Source: Porphyromonadaceae bacterium UBA7207 (GTDB taxonomy: Bacteria; Bacteroidota; Bacteroidia; Bacteroidales; Muribaculaceae). From it: a DNA stretch of 40,473 nt. This document shows positions 6,718 through 16,090 of the stretch, in pieces. Location of the stretch: assembly GCA_002490635.1 (NCBI GenBank), contig DKUJ01000037.1:24588-65060 (forward strand), given 5' to 3'. Both the position numbers and the translations under genes were made by a program. The notes under the pieces were generated by a model, which saw only the letters and a program-made list of their open reading frames with translations, searched no databases and was not told the origin of the DNA. How positions within the stretch are numbered: the stretch's first letter is position 1; every line of letters starts with the position of its first letter.

Positions 6718-8874
6718 ATGCCTGCTTTGCTGAAAAAAAACATATCATACCTATTGCTTACTCTGCTGGCGATATCATGGCCGGGATTCAACGCACGTGC
6801 CGGCGTGGGATTCGACCGGCAACAAGCCGAAGCCGAACAGCTGCGACTGCTCTCCCAGGCTGCCAGCCGTGCCGACTCCCTGACAGTCACCTGGAATCTT
6901 TTCGACATAGCTCTCGGCACTGCCCGCCGCAAATATATCGACAGCGTGTGGAAGCTCGCAAGAGAGACAAACGACACCACCGCTATTCTTGAAGCCGCCC
7001 GACAGCGTGCCAACCAGTATATGACCAACGACAGCGTGCTGGACGGAATCCGGCACGAAATCGGGCAGTATCCCGAAAGCAACGACCGAAACGAGACACT
7101 TCTTTTCGTCGACATGCTGCGCATACGCCGCAACGTGACCAGCGGCAGCGACCGCCAGGTACGCGAACGCCTGTCGGCCCTTATGGAACACTACGATTCC
7201 GAGCCTCCTGTCGACACCGGCGAACGCGTGCGGCTGCTCTATGCCCTCTGCCTTTATCTGGAACGCACAACCCACGGCGAGCTCCTGGGAAAATACCTCG
7301 ACCGCCTCGACGGCCTTCTGAGCCACATGCACCTGCCCAACCGCGCCGTCAGAAATCTATTCTACACCCATGCCGCCATTGCGTACGCGCGAAACGACAA
7401 CTACGCCCGAGTTATCGACATCGACCGCAAGATGCTTGCCACCATGGACACCCTCAGGGAGTATTACCGCGCCAACGGACGTGTGTTCAAAAACTACCAG
7501 ACCAACCGCTATTCCTGCTACAGACGCCTTTTAGGCTCCTATCCGCTTCTCACCCGCCGACAGATCGATAACTACTACGACTCCATCAAAGCCATCGCCT
7601 CCGAGAACAGGCAAGTGGCATACGATCTGCAGCAGTCGCCCCGAGCCACCATCTATTATCTCATGGCCACCGGGCGTCCCACCGAAGCTCTGCCGCTACT
7701 CAGACAGTACATCTCGCCCGAAGCCGGCGACCTCTACCGCCGCCAGCTCCTCGAAGCCGCAATCGAGGCCGCAGATGCCGCCGGCGACAACAACACTCAG
7801 CTGCAGGCCTCCATGGCCCTCAACAAGCTGCTCCGACAGAATGCTCATGCGCGCTCGCGGCAGAGCCACCGCGAACTGCAGCTCTTCAACGACCTGGCGG
7901 AACTCCGCGCCGAAAACTCACTGCTGGAAGCCGAGAACACAGCCGCCGCACAGAAATCATCGCGGCGTATCCTCATATGGGCGGGCATTTCCCTGCTGGT
8001 GCTCAGCGGCCTGCTTCTACTACTGTTCGGACAGTACCGCCGCGCCAGACAACTTACCGAAAAACTCGCCAACAGCAACAAGCGCCTGCGCCAGGAACGG
8101 GACAACCTGCGCCACGCACAGCAGGAACTGATTGTAGCCCGCGACCAGGCGGCCGCCGCCGACCGCATCAAGACAGACTTCGTCAACAGCGTAAGCCACG
8201 AAATATCGGCTCCATTGACAACTATAATGGAATATACACGCCTTATCGTGGACTGCATACCGCCGGAAAAGGCCAAATACCTCGAACGCTTCGCCAACAC
8301 GGTGAACTTCAACGCCCGCATGGTACTCAGTCTCGTGAAAGAGGTACTGGACGTGGCTGCAATCGACAACGACAAGATAAGCATCGACCGCCAGCCGGTG
8401 AGTGTGCACCATCTGTGCTCGATGGCCGCCGACACTATCTTTGAAGGCGGACAGCCTTCCAACCCGAATATCAAGGCGATAGTCAATCCGGAGCATAAAC
8501 CGGATACCCTGGTGCTCACCGACTGCCACCGTGCCGTGCAGGTGCTCATGAATCTTCTTGCCAATGCCGAGAAATTCACCGACAAAGGCACTGTCACACT
8601 CGACTACGAAACGGACAACGAACGCGGCGAAGTGCGCTTCAGCGTAACCGATACCGGCTCTGGCATTCCCGAAGGCATGGAGGACGTTATATTCCTGCGC
8701 TTCCGGCAGCTCGACACCAGCCGCGGCGGCATTGGCCTGGGGCTGCATATCGTACGGCGCCTCACCGGCATTCTCGGAGGCAAGGTGTGGGTCGACACCT
8801 CGTGGCGCCGCGGCGCCCGCTTCATATTGTCGCTGCCAATGGCACTCCCGACGCCACGGAATCAGAAAGGATAG
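6718..8874 (+). CDS. Sensor histidine kinase with periplasmic helical-repeat sensor
   Basis: This 718-residue membrane kinase has a signal peptide (about 1-25), a long alpha-helical, TPR-like periplasmic region to about 415, a transmembrane helix near 419-441, a coiled coil, a HisKA domain with phospho-acceptor His494 (SVSHEISAPL), and an ATPase domain with N box NLLANAEKF (near 611), G1 DTGSGIP (near 644) and G2 GIGLGLHIV (near 670). The residue four after the histidine is Ala, where HisKA kinases carry Thr or Asn needed for phosphatase activity. The start at 6718 gives a proper signal peptide; an earlier ATG at 6676 would add 14 residues and lies only about 8 bases after the predicted transcription start. 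No response regulator is adjacent, so it is an orphan here. Its 3' end overlaps tamL by 13 bases. Confidence 0.92.
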   Translation: MPALLKKNISYLLLTLLAISWPGFNARAGVGFDRQQAEAEQLRLLSQAASRADSLTVTWNLFDIALGTARRKYIDSVWKLARETNDTTAILEAARQRANQYMTNDSVLDGIRHEIGQYPESNDRNETLLFVDMLRIRRNVTSGSDRQVRERLSALMEHYDSEPPVDTGERVRLLYALCLYLERTTHGELLGKYLDRLDGLLSHMHLPNRAVRNLFYTHAAIAYARNDNYARVIDIDRKMLATMDTLREYYRANGRVFKNYQTNRYSCYRRLLGSYPLLTRRQIDNYYDSIKAIASENRQVAYDLQQSPRATIYYLMATGRPTEALPLLRQYISPEAGDLYRRQLLEAAIEAADAAGDNNTQLQASMALNKLLRQNAHARSRQSHRELQLFNDLAELRAENSLLEAENTAAAQKSSRRILIWAGISLLVLSGLLLLLFGQYRRARQLTEKLANSNKRLRQERDNLRHAQQELIVARDQAAAADRIKTDFVNSVSHEISAPLTTIMEYTRLIVDCIPPEKAKYLERFANTVNFNARMVLSLVKEVLDVAAIDNDKISIDRQPVSVHHLCSMAADTIFEGGQPSNPNIKAIVNPEHKPDTLVLTDCHRAVQVLMNLLANAEKFTDKGTVTLDYETDNERGEVRFSVTDTGSGIPEGMEDVIFLRFRQLDTSRGGIGLGLHIVRRLTGILGGKVWVDTSWRRGARFILSLPMALPTPRNQKG

Positions 8875-11159
8875 CCTATGGCCAGGTGGAAGGCCAGCGA
8901 GGAGCCGAAGTTGCGCATATTATAGTAGCCTTTCTTGCCTGTATCGTAAGGTGCGTGGATGCCTATGCCGAGGTCGCCGCGTATCACAAGCATACTTATA
9001 TCGAACCTCAGCCCGACTCCCGTGCCCAAGGCAAGATCTTTCAGGAACGAAGAAGCCCTGAGAGTTCCGCCGGGGCGCATGGGGTCGTCCTTGAGCAGCC
9101 ACACATTGCCGGCATCGAGGAACACCGCGCCATGCAGCATGCCGGCGATTGGAAAACGGTATTCCACATTGGCCTCGAACTTGAAAGTGCCGGTACGGTC
9201 GAAATAGTCGTCGGGCTGTCCTGGAGGTGCCTTGTAGCTGCCTGGGCCTATGGAACGCACAGTGAAGGCACGCACGGAATTGGCACCGCCCACATAGAAC
9301 TGCTCGGAATACGGCACCTGCGACGAATTGCCATAGGCATACGCCGCACCCACAGCCACGCGGCTCACCAGCCATGAGTCGGCCGGCCCCACCTTCGTGC
9401 CCCACACAAGCTGCGTCTGCCCCTTCACGAACTGCGAGAACGGAGTGCCGAAAAGCTTTTTCTCGCCCTTTTTGCCGAAGGCGCTGTACAAGCCCCAGAA
9501 AACGTTGCCGGCCTCCTGCACTGTGAACTGCCAGTTCAGTGTGTTCCGCGAACCGAAAGCGCGGTCGTAGGCATAGGTATATATCATCTGCGGGATAAAC
9601 TGGCTCTTGAAGCTCTGCGCTACCGCAGGGTTGGCCTCCATTATGGAATCGAACTCGGCGGTGGTATTCATAAGATTAGTGTAGGTGAGCTTGAACAGAG
9701 TGAGTGTGTTCTGCACATAGCGTCTCAGCCGCCAGTCGTAGCTTATGGATGCGTTGAACTGCGCCATCTTGAAGTAATGCGGTCTGTTCAGCAGATCGGC
9801 GTTGAGCTGGAAGCGGGTCCAGTTGAGGTTGAACCGGCTGCGGGGAATGAACCGCGGCGCCAGCAGGCGCGGAAAGGCCAGCGAGCCCGTCAGTCCCAGT
9901 TCATAGGAGTTGAATATGTTGTTGTGGTTGCTGCGTCCTGTCTGCCACTCATAGCTGCCGGTGAGCTTCACCGAAAGCTGCTCTCCGCCGCCGAAGATAT
10001 TCTTGTTGGTAACGCCGAAAGTCAGTCCGGGGCCTATATATGAGTTGCTCTTGGATGATGCGTTCACCTCGAGGGATGTCTCCAGAGGCGTGTCGAAGGT
10101 GGCATAGACATTCACATCAAGAATCCTTTCACCGGCAGGAGCGAGAGTGTCCGGCACTACTTCGATGTTGATGGCATTGAAAATTCCCAGACGTGCAAGC
10201 TGCGACTGCGTACGGTCCATGGTGCGCACCGAGAATGTGCGCCCCGGCCGGAAGGCCAATGCCTGGGCTATGGTGGAATGGCGCAGACGCGAAGGCTGCA
10301 TCTGAATAAGCGTGGCCCTCGGCAAGGCTATGGTGTCGGGAGTGCCGCCGCCCTGGTTGCGTGCCACCAGCACCGTTACCTTGCCGGTACGGTATGGCTC
10401 GAGAGCGAAGGACGGAACGTTGCTGCCGAGAACCATCTTCAGAGCTATCGAGCCGGGGTTCTCGACACTGTCGGCAAGATACTCGATGAATTCCGGGCGG
10501 AAGAAATAGTATCCCCGGTTACGCAGGGCATTGGTTATTCTTGTGCGTGCCATACTCAGAGAATCGGTGCTGTAGCGCGGACTCCGCTGTCCCAGATAGC
10601 TGTCGGCACTGGCGATGGAATCAATCATGCGGCCGATGGCTGTTTTCTCCGGCAGGAGCATGATTGTGTCCACGGGGTATTCCGGTCCGGGATTCACACT
10701 GTAGCGTATCGACGCCTTCCGGGGATTCTTACCTTGCACCAGCTCGTAGGTGGCCGTGCCGGAAAAGAAGCCGTTGTTGTCGAGAATCTGCTCAATCATG
10801 TGGGTGCGTACCTGCGGGCGCACATCGCTCACCAGCACAGGCTCCTCTACCAGTTTGTCGTAGAGCCAGCCCTTGAGTCCGCCGGCCGAATCGTTCCAGT
10901 TGTTGTACACCCATAGCCCCACGGGAAAAGGCGAGCGCATGTTCAGCCACGCCCAGTAATTGTTTGGGTGCACGTCCACAGCACTTTTTATTGCGGATTC
11001 CACTCCCGGGGCGAAATGTATGCTGTCGCCCACCAAGGCGATTTTCTTGGTTCCGGTATACAGAAGCTCGCCCCCGGGGATTCTCCGGGTGGTCGAGCAT
11101 GCTGCCAGGACAAGCAGCCCCAGCAGGCACATGGCAGTTCTGCGTAGTGTCGGTTTCAT
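8862..11159 (-). CDS. tamL: TamL: BamA/TamA-family outer-membrane lipoprotein
   Basis: A 765-residue Omp85-superfamily protein expected to act with TamB in inserting or moving material to the outer membrane. The lipoprotein signal ends LVLAAC with lipidated Cys21, the feature that separates Bacteroidota TamL from proteobacterial TamA. POTRA-like segments lie in the first half. The C-terminal half is a beta-barrel ending in the terminal aromatic pattern (HLAIGYPF), preceded by the typical FKFEANVEYRFPI strand. Its ATG overlaps the tamB stop by one base (TAATG), indicating coupling. The 3' end overlaps the kinase gene by 13 bases on the other strand, and no terminator is visible between them. 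Confidence 0.92.
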   Translation of the reverse strand: MKPTLRRTAMCLLGLLVLAACSTTRRIPGGELLYTGTKKIALVGDSIHFAPGVESAIKSAVDVHPNNYWAWLNMRSPFPVGLWVYNNWNDSAGGLKGWLYDKLVEEPVLVSDVRPQVRTHMIEQILDNNGFFSGTATYELVQGKNPRKASIRYSVNPGPEYPVDTIMLLPEKTAIGRMIDSIASADSYLGQRSPRYSTDSLSMARTRITNALRNRGYYFFRPEFIEYLADSVENPGSIALKMVLGSNVPSFALEPYRTGKVTVLVARNQGGGTPDTIALPRATLIQMQPSRLRHSTIAQALAFRPGRTFSVRTMDRTQSQLARLGIFNAINIEVVPDTLAPAGERILDVNVYATFDTPLETSLEVNASSKSNSYIGPGLTFGVTNKNIFGGGEQLSVKLTGSYEWQTGRSNHNNIFNSYELGLTGSLAFPRLLAPRFIPRSRFNLNWTRFQLNADLLNRPHYFKMAQFNASISYDWRLRRYVQNTLTLFKLTYTNLMNTTAEFDSIMEANPAVAQSFKSQFIPQMIYTYAYDRAFGSRNTLNWQFTVQEAGNVFWGLYSAFGKKGEKKLFGTPFSQFVKGQTQLVWGTKVGPADSWLVSRVAVGAAYAYGNSSQVPYSEQFYVGGANSVRAFTVRSIGPGSYKAPPGQPDDYFDRTGTFKFEANVEYRFPIAGMLHGAVFLDAGNVWLLKDDPMRPGGTLRASSFLKDLALGTGVGLRFDISMLVIRGDLGIGIHAPYDTGKKGYYNMRNFGSSLAFHLAIGYPF

Positions 11160-14100
11160 TACTGCTGAGATTTTTTTGCGGCCGGAGCCTGTTGGCGGTC
11201 CATATCCAGCTGCTGGCGTTTATGGCGTTTCTCCACCAGCCTTGGCGGCAGGAACATGTCGGAAAGGCGCGACAGTTTGCGCCGGTAGACGAAGCCCACG
11301 CCTGTCTGAGTGATTTCGCCCTCGAGGATACTTTCGTAGCCGGTGTGGCGGAACAGGCGGATATACATCGAGCGGGCACTGTTGAGGAAGTACTCGAACG
11401 AAATGTCGCTGATCAGATTCTGCGAGAAATTCTCGTCGGCATTGGCATCGGTAGAATAGTTTCCACCCACCACTATCTTGAAACGGTCGTTGAAAAGCGA
11501 TTTGGACACCTGGTAGGAATAGCTTGTGGTCTGTGAGGTGGAACCGTTGACAGTGCGGTCGTACTGGTCGATACCGAAGGAGATATCCACACCCTTTATG
11601 GTGTTCGCCGCCCAGTTGTTGAGCTGGCCAGCCAGGAAAGAATACAACGGATTGGAAATTCCGGAGCCTTTGGTGCCGCCACCGGTATATGTGTGGTACA
11701 GCATCAGGTTTATCGCCTGGTTGGCGCGTTGCTCGGCGCTCATGCTCTCAAGCTCGTTGGCCACTGTCATGTCGTCGCGGGTGGAGAGGTCGAAGGCCAC
11801 GTCCATGCGCTCGAGGGTTCCTGTGACCGACAGCCCGATATCGAAATTCACAAGGCGTGAGTTCTGCCCCTCCTGGGTGACATTGGACTTCACCGTGTTT
11901 GTGGCATGGATGTTGAGTGTCGGATTCATCATGTCGCCGCTGAACGCCACATAGCTTCCGCGGACAAACCTGAAGGTCTGTTCCCCGAGCACAGGAGGCA
12001 TGCCGTAGCGTGCGAAACCCTTGTCGATGTTCAGACGGCCGGTCAGTCGCCCGCTGTTCATCGGAGTCATGGCGAAACTTAGATTGCCGTCGCTCTCGAT
12101 CTGTATCTTGTTGTTCCCCTGCGGGTCGAGGTCGACATTGATAATGGAGCCTGTCTGTATGTCGAGGTCGGCATCCACCAGCAGCAACATGCCGGCATGC
12201 TGAATGGAATCGGCCTTTGCAACGGCAGTGCTGTCGGCGAAAGAAACGAACTTTACCATTTCACCGGACGAGCGGTTCACCAGTTCCGACGACGTTGTTT
12301 CCATAACATATGTAACATTGGTCTCGGGCAGCAGAGCCAGGTCGGCGTCGACAGTCAGCATCGATGCCATCGAGCCACGCACTTTCGCATCGAGATCGAT
12401 ATATGCCTTGCCATACACCACGGCATCGCGCGATGGCTTGCGTGAATTCACCAGCATCATATCGGATGCCTCAAGGCGCAGATCCAGTCCGAGGTCGGAA
12501 AGATTGGAGAGATCCACCGAGCCGTCGATAGTAAGCGGATTGGCGTTGCTGCCCGTTATCGCGAAGGTATCCAGCGTGGCCATGTTGTTCACCACCGGAA
12601 TGCGCTTGTCGCTGAAAGTGAATGTAGTACCGAGCATGCCCACCGTAGCCGCCGCCTGGTCGAAGGCCAGGAAGCCGTCGAAAACGGGGGCATCGGGACT
12701 GCCGGAAATCTTCAGGGTGCCGTTGAGGGTGCCGCCGAGGCTGCCGGCACTGCGCGGCAGGAAAGGATTGGCGGTGGCGAGGGGGAACTTGATCATCGAG
12801 AAATCCAAAGCCAGAGGCGAAGTGGCGGTGCTGTCGGCCTGATTGATTATTCCTCTGACAGTGACAGTGCGTGTGCCGTCGACAAAAAGGTCGGCGTCGG
12901 CTGTAAGTTCGCCGCCGCGCGAGGCCGAAACATCGAATGTGGCCTTGAAGTCGGCCACCTTCCGGCGGTCGTAGACAAGATTCATCACTCCGGCACTGCC
13001 AGTACCCACAAGCCGTCCGTCGTTGCGACCGAGCCGCAGGTCGGCGCTGACGTCCCCGCTCATAGGCGGAGCGAAGGGATTGAAGGAAATCCAGTCCTGT
13101 ATGTGGATGTCGGTAAGTTGCACTGCCAGTACCCGGCCCGAGCTTGTCAGCGATGTGCTGTCGGCGCTTTCCGGCGCATCTTCCATGAAAATCGCCAGTG
13201 AACTGTTTCCGCCTTCCATGCGGAGGTTGGCATCGAGTTTCCTGTCCGACATATTGTAGGAAATGTAGTTGTCCTCGTTCACGCTCCACCTCTGATAACC
13301 TATGGTCGGGGTGTAGGGGCGCACATTGAGCACTAAGGTGGAATCCGCCACATCGGCAGCGGCATGCAGACCGAATTCGAAACCAGTCTTACCCTTCAGG
13401 TTCTGCTGCTTCACTCCCAGATCGACAGTACTTCCCTGCAGGCGCCCGCTGAGGTCGACGCTATGCCACTGATCCATATTCCCCGGCCGGTTGCGCAGTC
13501 CGGCAAGCATATGGAAGTGTTCGTCATGGCCGCGGGCGTTTATGAATATGGAATCGAGAGTCATCGATTCAGTGGCCAGACGGTACACATAGCCGTTGAG
13601 GCAGAGATTGCTGTCGTTGGCTGCCGACAACTCGATATTGCGGATACTCATACCGCTGGCATCGAGAATGTCGTTTATCAGATTGCTGCGTCCGCCGGCC
13701 AGATGCAGGCGGAAAGGAGGCAACGCTCTGGCGAGGGTGTCGGCATCGATGAAGAACGATTTCATCTGCCCGGCGAGAATGTCGGAGGTATTCGCGAAGC
13801 GCTCTGCCAGAGTGTCGATTCCGCATGGGCTGTCGAAAGTCGCGGTAAGGTCGCGGTTGTCGAGCCGCAGGGTGGTGAGACTGTCGGCAGAGGAGAATAC
13901 AGCATCCACATCGTTCAGCACAATAGTGCCGCTCAGCCGGCGATAGTATGCCTCATCGAGCCGCAGGGTGGCTCTGTAGCGACGTGCCGAGGGGTTCACA
14001 GTGGCACTGATTGCTCCGTTGGCCTCCACGGTGCAGGGCTCGGGGCTGAGCGCCAAGGCATGCAGGTCGATGTGGCGACCGTCGACAGTGGCGTTCCATG

Positions 14101-16042
14101 TGTAGGTGTCGCCATCGAGATTGCCGGCGGCATCCACGGTAAAGTCAGCATCGGGAGCTGTCGAGTTTATGTTAAGCTTCGCCTGCCCGGCATGTAGTTC
14201 GGCGCGTGCGTCGATACCGGAATATGTAGCCCCACGATAGTCCGCCGCAGCGAGTGTGGCGTGAACGTCGGCCTCGGTAGAAGCATCGAAGGGGTCATAT
14301 CCATGGCCGTCGGCACTGACTGTCGCCGTCACGGAGCCGACGCCAAGTTCCGGCAGGAAGGCCTGGACAGGAAAACGGTCGGCATCCAGGCTCGCACGGT
14401 AGCTGCGCGCATCGCTGTTCCACCGGCCCGCCAGACGTATGTCTCCCCCTCGGGTGACAGCCGCAAGATTGCCGGAAACGGTTCCGGAATTCATGTCTAC
14501 GCGTCCACGGAGAGTCATGGGCGGAATATTCAGCTGGTCGGCAGTCGCAGCGTCCAGAAACCGGTTCTTGAGCTTATCAACATTTATTATATTGCCTCTT
14601 AGCGCAATGCGACCACCTATAGCCTCAGGATTCATGCAGTTCTCCACGGTGCCATCAGCGCTCAGGCTCACACAGCGGTTGACCTGCAGATGCATTTTTT
14701 CGATTCCAAGCCGTCCGGTAGTGCCACGGGCATCGACGTCCAGTTCCACCGGCGAACCACTGGGCAGGCCTGCCAGCACGGGTGATGCCAGAGGGAACAT
14801 CGCGGCAAGGTCGGCGGCGGCGAAGGCGCTTTCCAGCGAAAGAGCGAGCGGCAGAGAGGTGTCGGAAACCATGTCGCCCATGCCGAGAACGCCATGGAAT
14901 GCGGCACGTGTGTTTTCGGGTGTCGACAGGTTGAAATCGCGGAAAGTGAGTGCGGCGGAGTCGATATCGAGAATGCCGGCGACATCGAGCCGTAGCCCGC
15001 AGCGCTCGCGGGCGCTGAGTCGCATAGGCACCCGCACGGTGGTGCCACGGTTAAGGAAGTCGCGCACATGCAGGTCGAGATTGTCTACGCTGATATATGC
15101 GAAATCGAGTCCAGGCGCCGGAACTGTTCCTGCGGTGGTGTAGAGTGCGGAGGAGGCATCGAATGCCAGGCTGTCGAGTGTAACCGTCCATGGCTGCGGA
15201 GCCGGGACTTCCTGCTGCGCTTCCGGATATGGACCGGCGGCGGCGATGGATGCGCTGTCGGGGACAATATATTCCGCCCGCAGGCCGCTTCCTGTGAATG
15301 CCGATATCGCTATTGTCTGGGCCTCCAGGTCGATATTGCCCTCACGGAGTTCCGCATCGGCAAATACGGCGCTCAGAGTGTCGATGGTCGGCATCATGTG
15401 CATTGTATAGCCGAAGTCGTCGAATCTGAGCCGCCGCACACTGATTCGCATCTTCTGCTGCTCCTGTGCCGGCGAGGAAGCGGTATCGGGATTGAGTGTC
15501 ATGGCCAGCCGTCCGCCGCTTATGATGCCGTCGGAAAGGCTTATGTCCATGTCGGAAAGAGTCACTCCGGCATCGGACAAAGATATCGAGTCGGCGGCGA
15601 TGGTCATGAACATAGTGCTGTCGGGTCCACCGAGACGGTAGCGGGCAGCAGTAGCCACTGCGGACGGAATATCCACCTTGCCTACAAAAAGCGGCAACAG
15701 GCTAACGCGCGCGCTCAATGTTCCGGCAGCTATCAATGTATCGGAATCCTGACATACCGAAAGTCCTCCCGCGTTCAGTTCCAGAGGGAAACGCAGCGAA
15801 AAACTGTCGAGGGCGATGTGTGTGCCGTCCGTGGTGTGACCGTATTTATTCACAAAAGCCTCGCGGAGCATACCTTGCGCCCATGGTGAGTAGAGAACCA
15901 CAACAACAGCACAGAGCAACACAACGAGGCCAACGGTGACAAAAGCCACCACACGGGCAATATTTCGCAAAATCGACAGTACTTTCACAGAAAAAAAGTT
16001 CGGCGGTGTATGTGATGAATTATTTAAGAGGTCGTTTGACAA
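11159..16042 (-). CDS. tamB: TamB: translocation and assembly module inner-membrane protein
   Basis: A 1627-residue AsmA/TamB-type bridge protein: one N-terminal transmembrane helix (about residues 30-52), a very long periplasmic beta-rich body, and the C-terminal TamB (DUF490) domain over roughly the last 450 residues. It is longer than Escherichia coli TamB (about 1260). It probably spans the periplasm and docks on TamL, whose gene follows directly. No ATG exists before the membrane helix: the frame can begin at TTG 16042 or GTG 15988, and the first ATG lies after the helix, so a non-ATG start is likely. The helicase gene ends 48 bases upstream with no promoter or terminator visible between. 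Confidence 0.9.
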   Translation of the reverse strand: MSNDLLNNSSHTPPNFFSVKVLSILRNIARVVAFVTVGLVVLLCAVVVVLYSPWAQGMLREAFVNKYGHTTDGTHIALDSFSLRFPLELNAGGLSVCQDSDTLIAAGTLSARVSLLPLFVGKVDIPSAVATAARYRLGGPDSTMFMTIAADSISLSDAGVTLSDMDISLSDGIISGGRLAMTLNPDTASSPAQEQQKMRISVRRLRFDDFGYTMHMMPTIDTLSAVFADAELREGNIDLEAQTIAISAFTGSGLRAEYIVPDSASIAAAGPYPEAQQEVPAPQPWTVTLDSLAFDASSALYTTAGTVPAPGLDFAYISVDNLDLHVRDFLNRGTTVRVPMRLSARERCGLRLDVAGILDIDSAALTFRDFNLSTPENTRAAFHGVLGMGDMVSDTSLPLALSLESAFAAADLAAMFPLASPVLAGLPSGSPVELDVDARGTTGRLGIEKMHLQVNRCVSLSADGTVENCMNPEAIGGRIALRGNIINVDKLKNRFLDAATADQLNIPPMTLRGRVDMNSGTVSGNLAAVTRGGDIRLAGRWNSDARSYRASLDADRFPVQAFLPELGVGSVTATVSADGHGYDPFDASTEADVHATLAAADYRGATYSGIDARAELHAGQAKLNINSTAPDADFTVDAAGNLDGDTYTWNATVDGRHIDLHALALSPEPCTVEANGAISATVNPSARRYRATLRLDEAYYRRLSGTIVLNDVDAVFSSADSLTTLRLDNRDLTATFDSPCGIDTLAERFANTSDILAGQMKSFFIDADTLARALPPFRLHLAGGRSNLINDILDASGMSIRNIELSAANDSNLCLNGYVYRLATESMTLDSIFINARGHDEHFHMLAGLRNRPGNMDQWHSVDLSGRLQGSTVDLGVKQQNLKGKTGFEFGLHAAADVADSTLVLNVRPYTPTIGYQRWSVNEDNYISYNMSDRKLDANLRMEGGNSSLAIFMEDAPESADSTSLTSSGRVLAVQLTDIHIQDWISFNPFAPPMSGDVSADLRLGRNDGRLVGTGSAGVMNLVYDRRKVADFKATFDVSASRGGELTADADLFVDGTRTVTVRGIINQADSTATSPLALDFSMIKFPLATANPFLPRSAGSLGGTLNGTLKISGSPDAPVFDGFLAFDQAAATVGMLGTTFTFSDKRIPVVNNMATLDTFAITGSNANPLTIDGSVDLSNLSDLGLDLRLEASDMMLVNSRKPSRDAVVYGKAYIDLDAKVRGSMASMLTVDADLALLPETNVTYVMETTSSELVNRSSGEMVKFVSFADSTAVAKADSIQHAGMLLLVDADLDIQTGSIINVDLDPQGNNKIQIESDGNLSFAMTPMNSGRLTGRLNIDKGFARYGMPPVLGEQTFRFVRGSYVAFSGDMMNPTLNIHATNTVKSNVTQEGQNSRLVNFDIGLSVTGTLERMDVAFDLSTRDDMTVANELESMSAEQRANQAINLMLYHTYTGGGTKGSGISNPLYSFLAGQLNNWAANTIKGVDISFGIDQYDRTVNGSTSQTTSYSYQVSKSLFNDRFKIVVGGNYSTDANADENFSQNLISDISFEYFLNSARSMYIRLFRHTGYESILEGEITQTGVGFVYRRKLSRLSDMFLPPRLVEKRHKRQQLDMDRQQAPAAKKSQQ

Positions 16043-16090
16043 CCACTGTTCACAACCTCTGAGTTTTTAACATTCGTGCCGTGGAATGGT

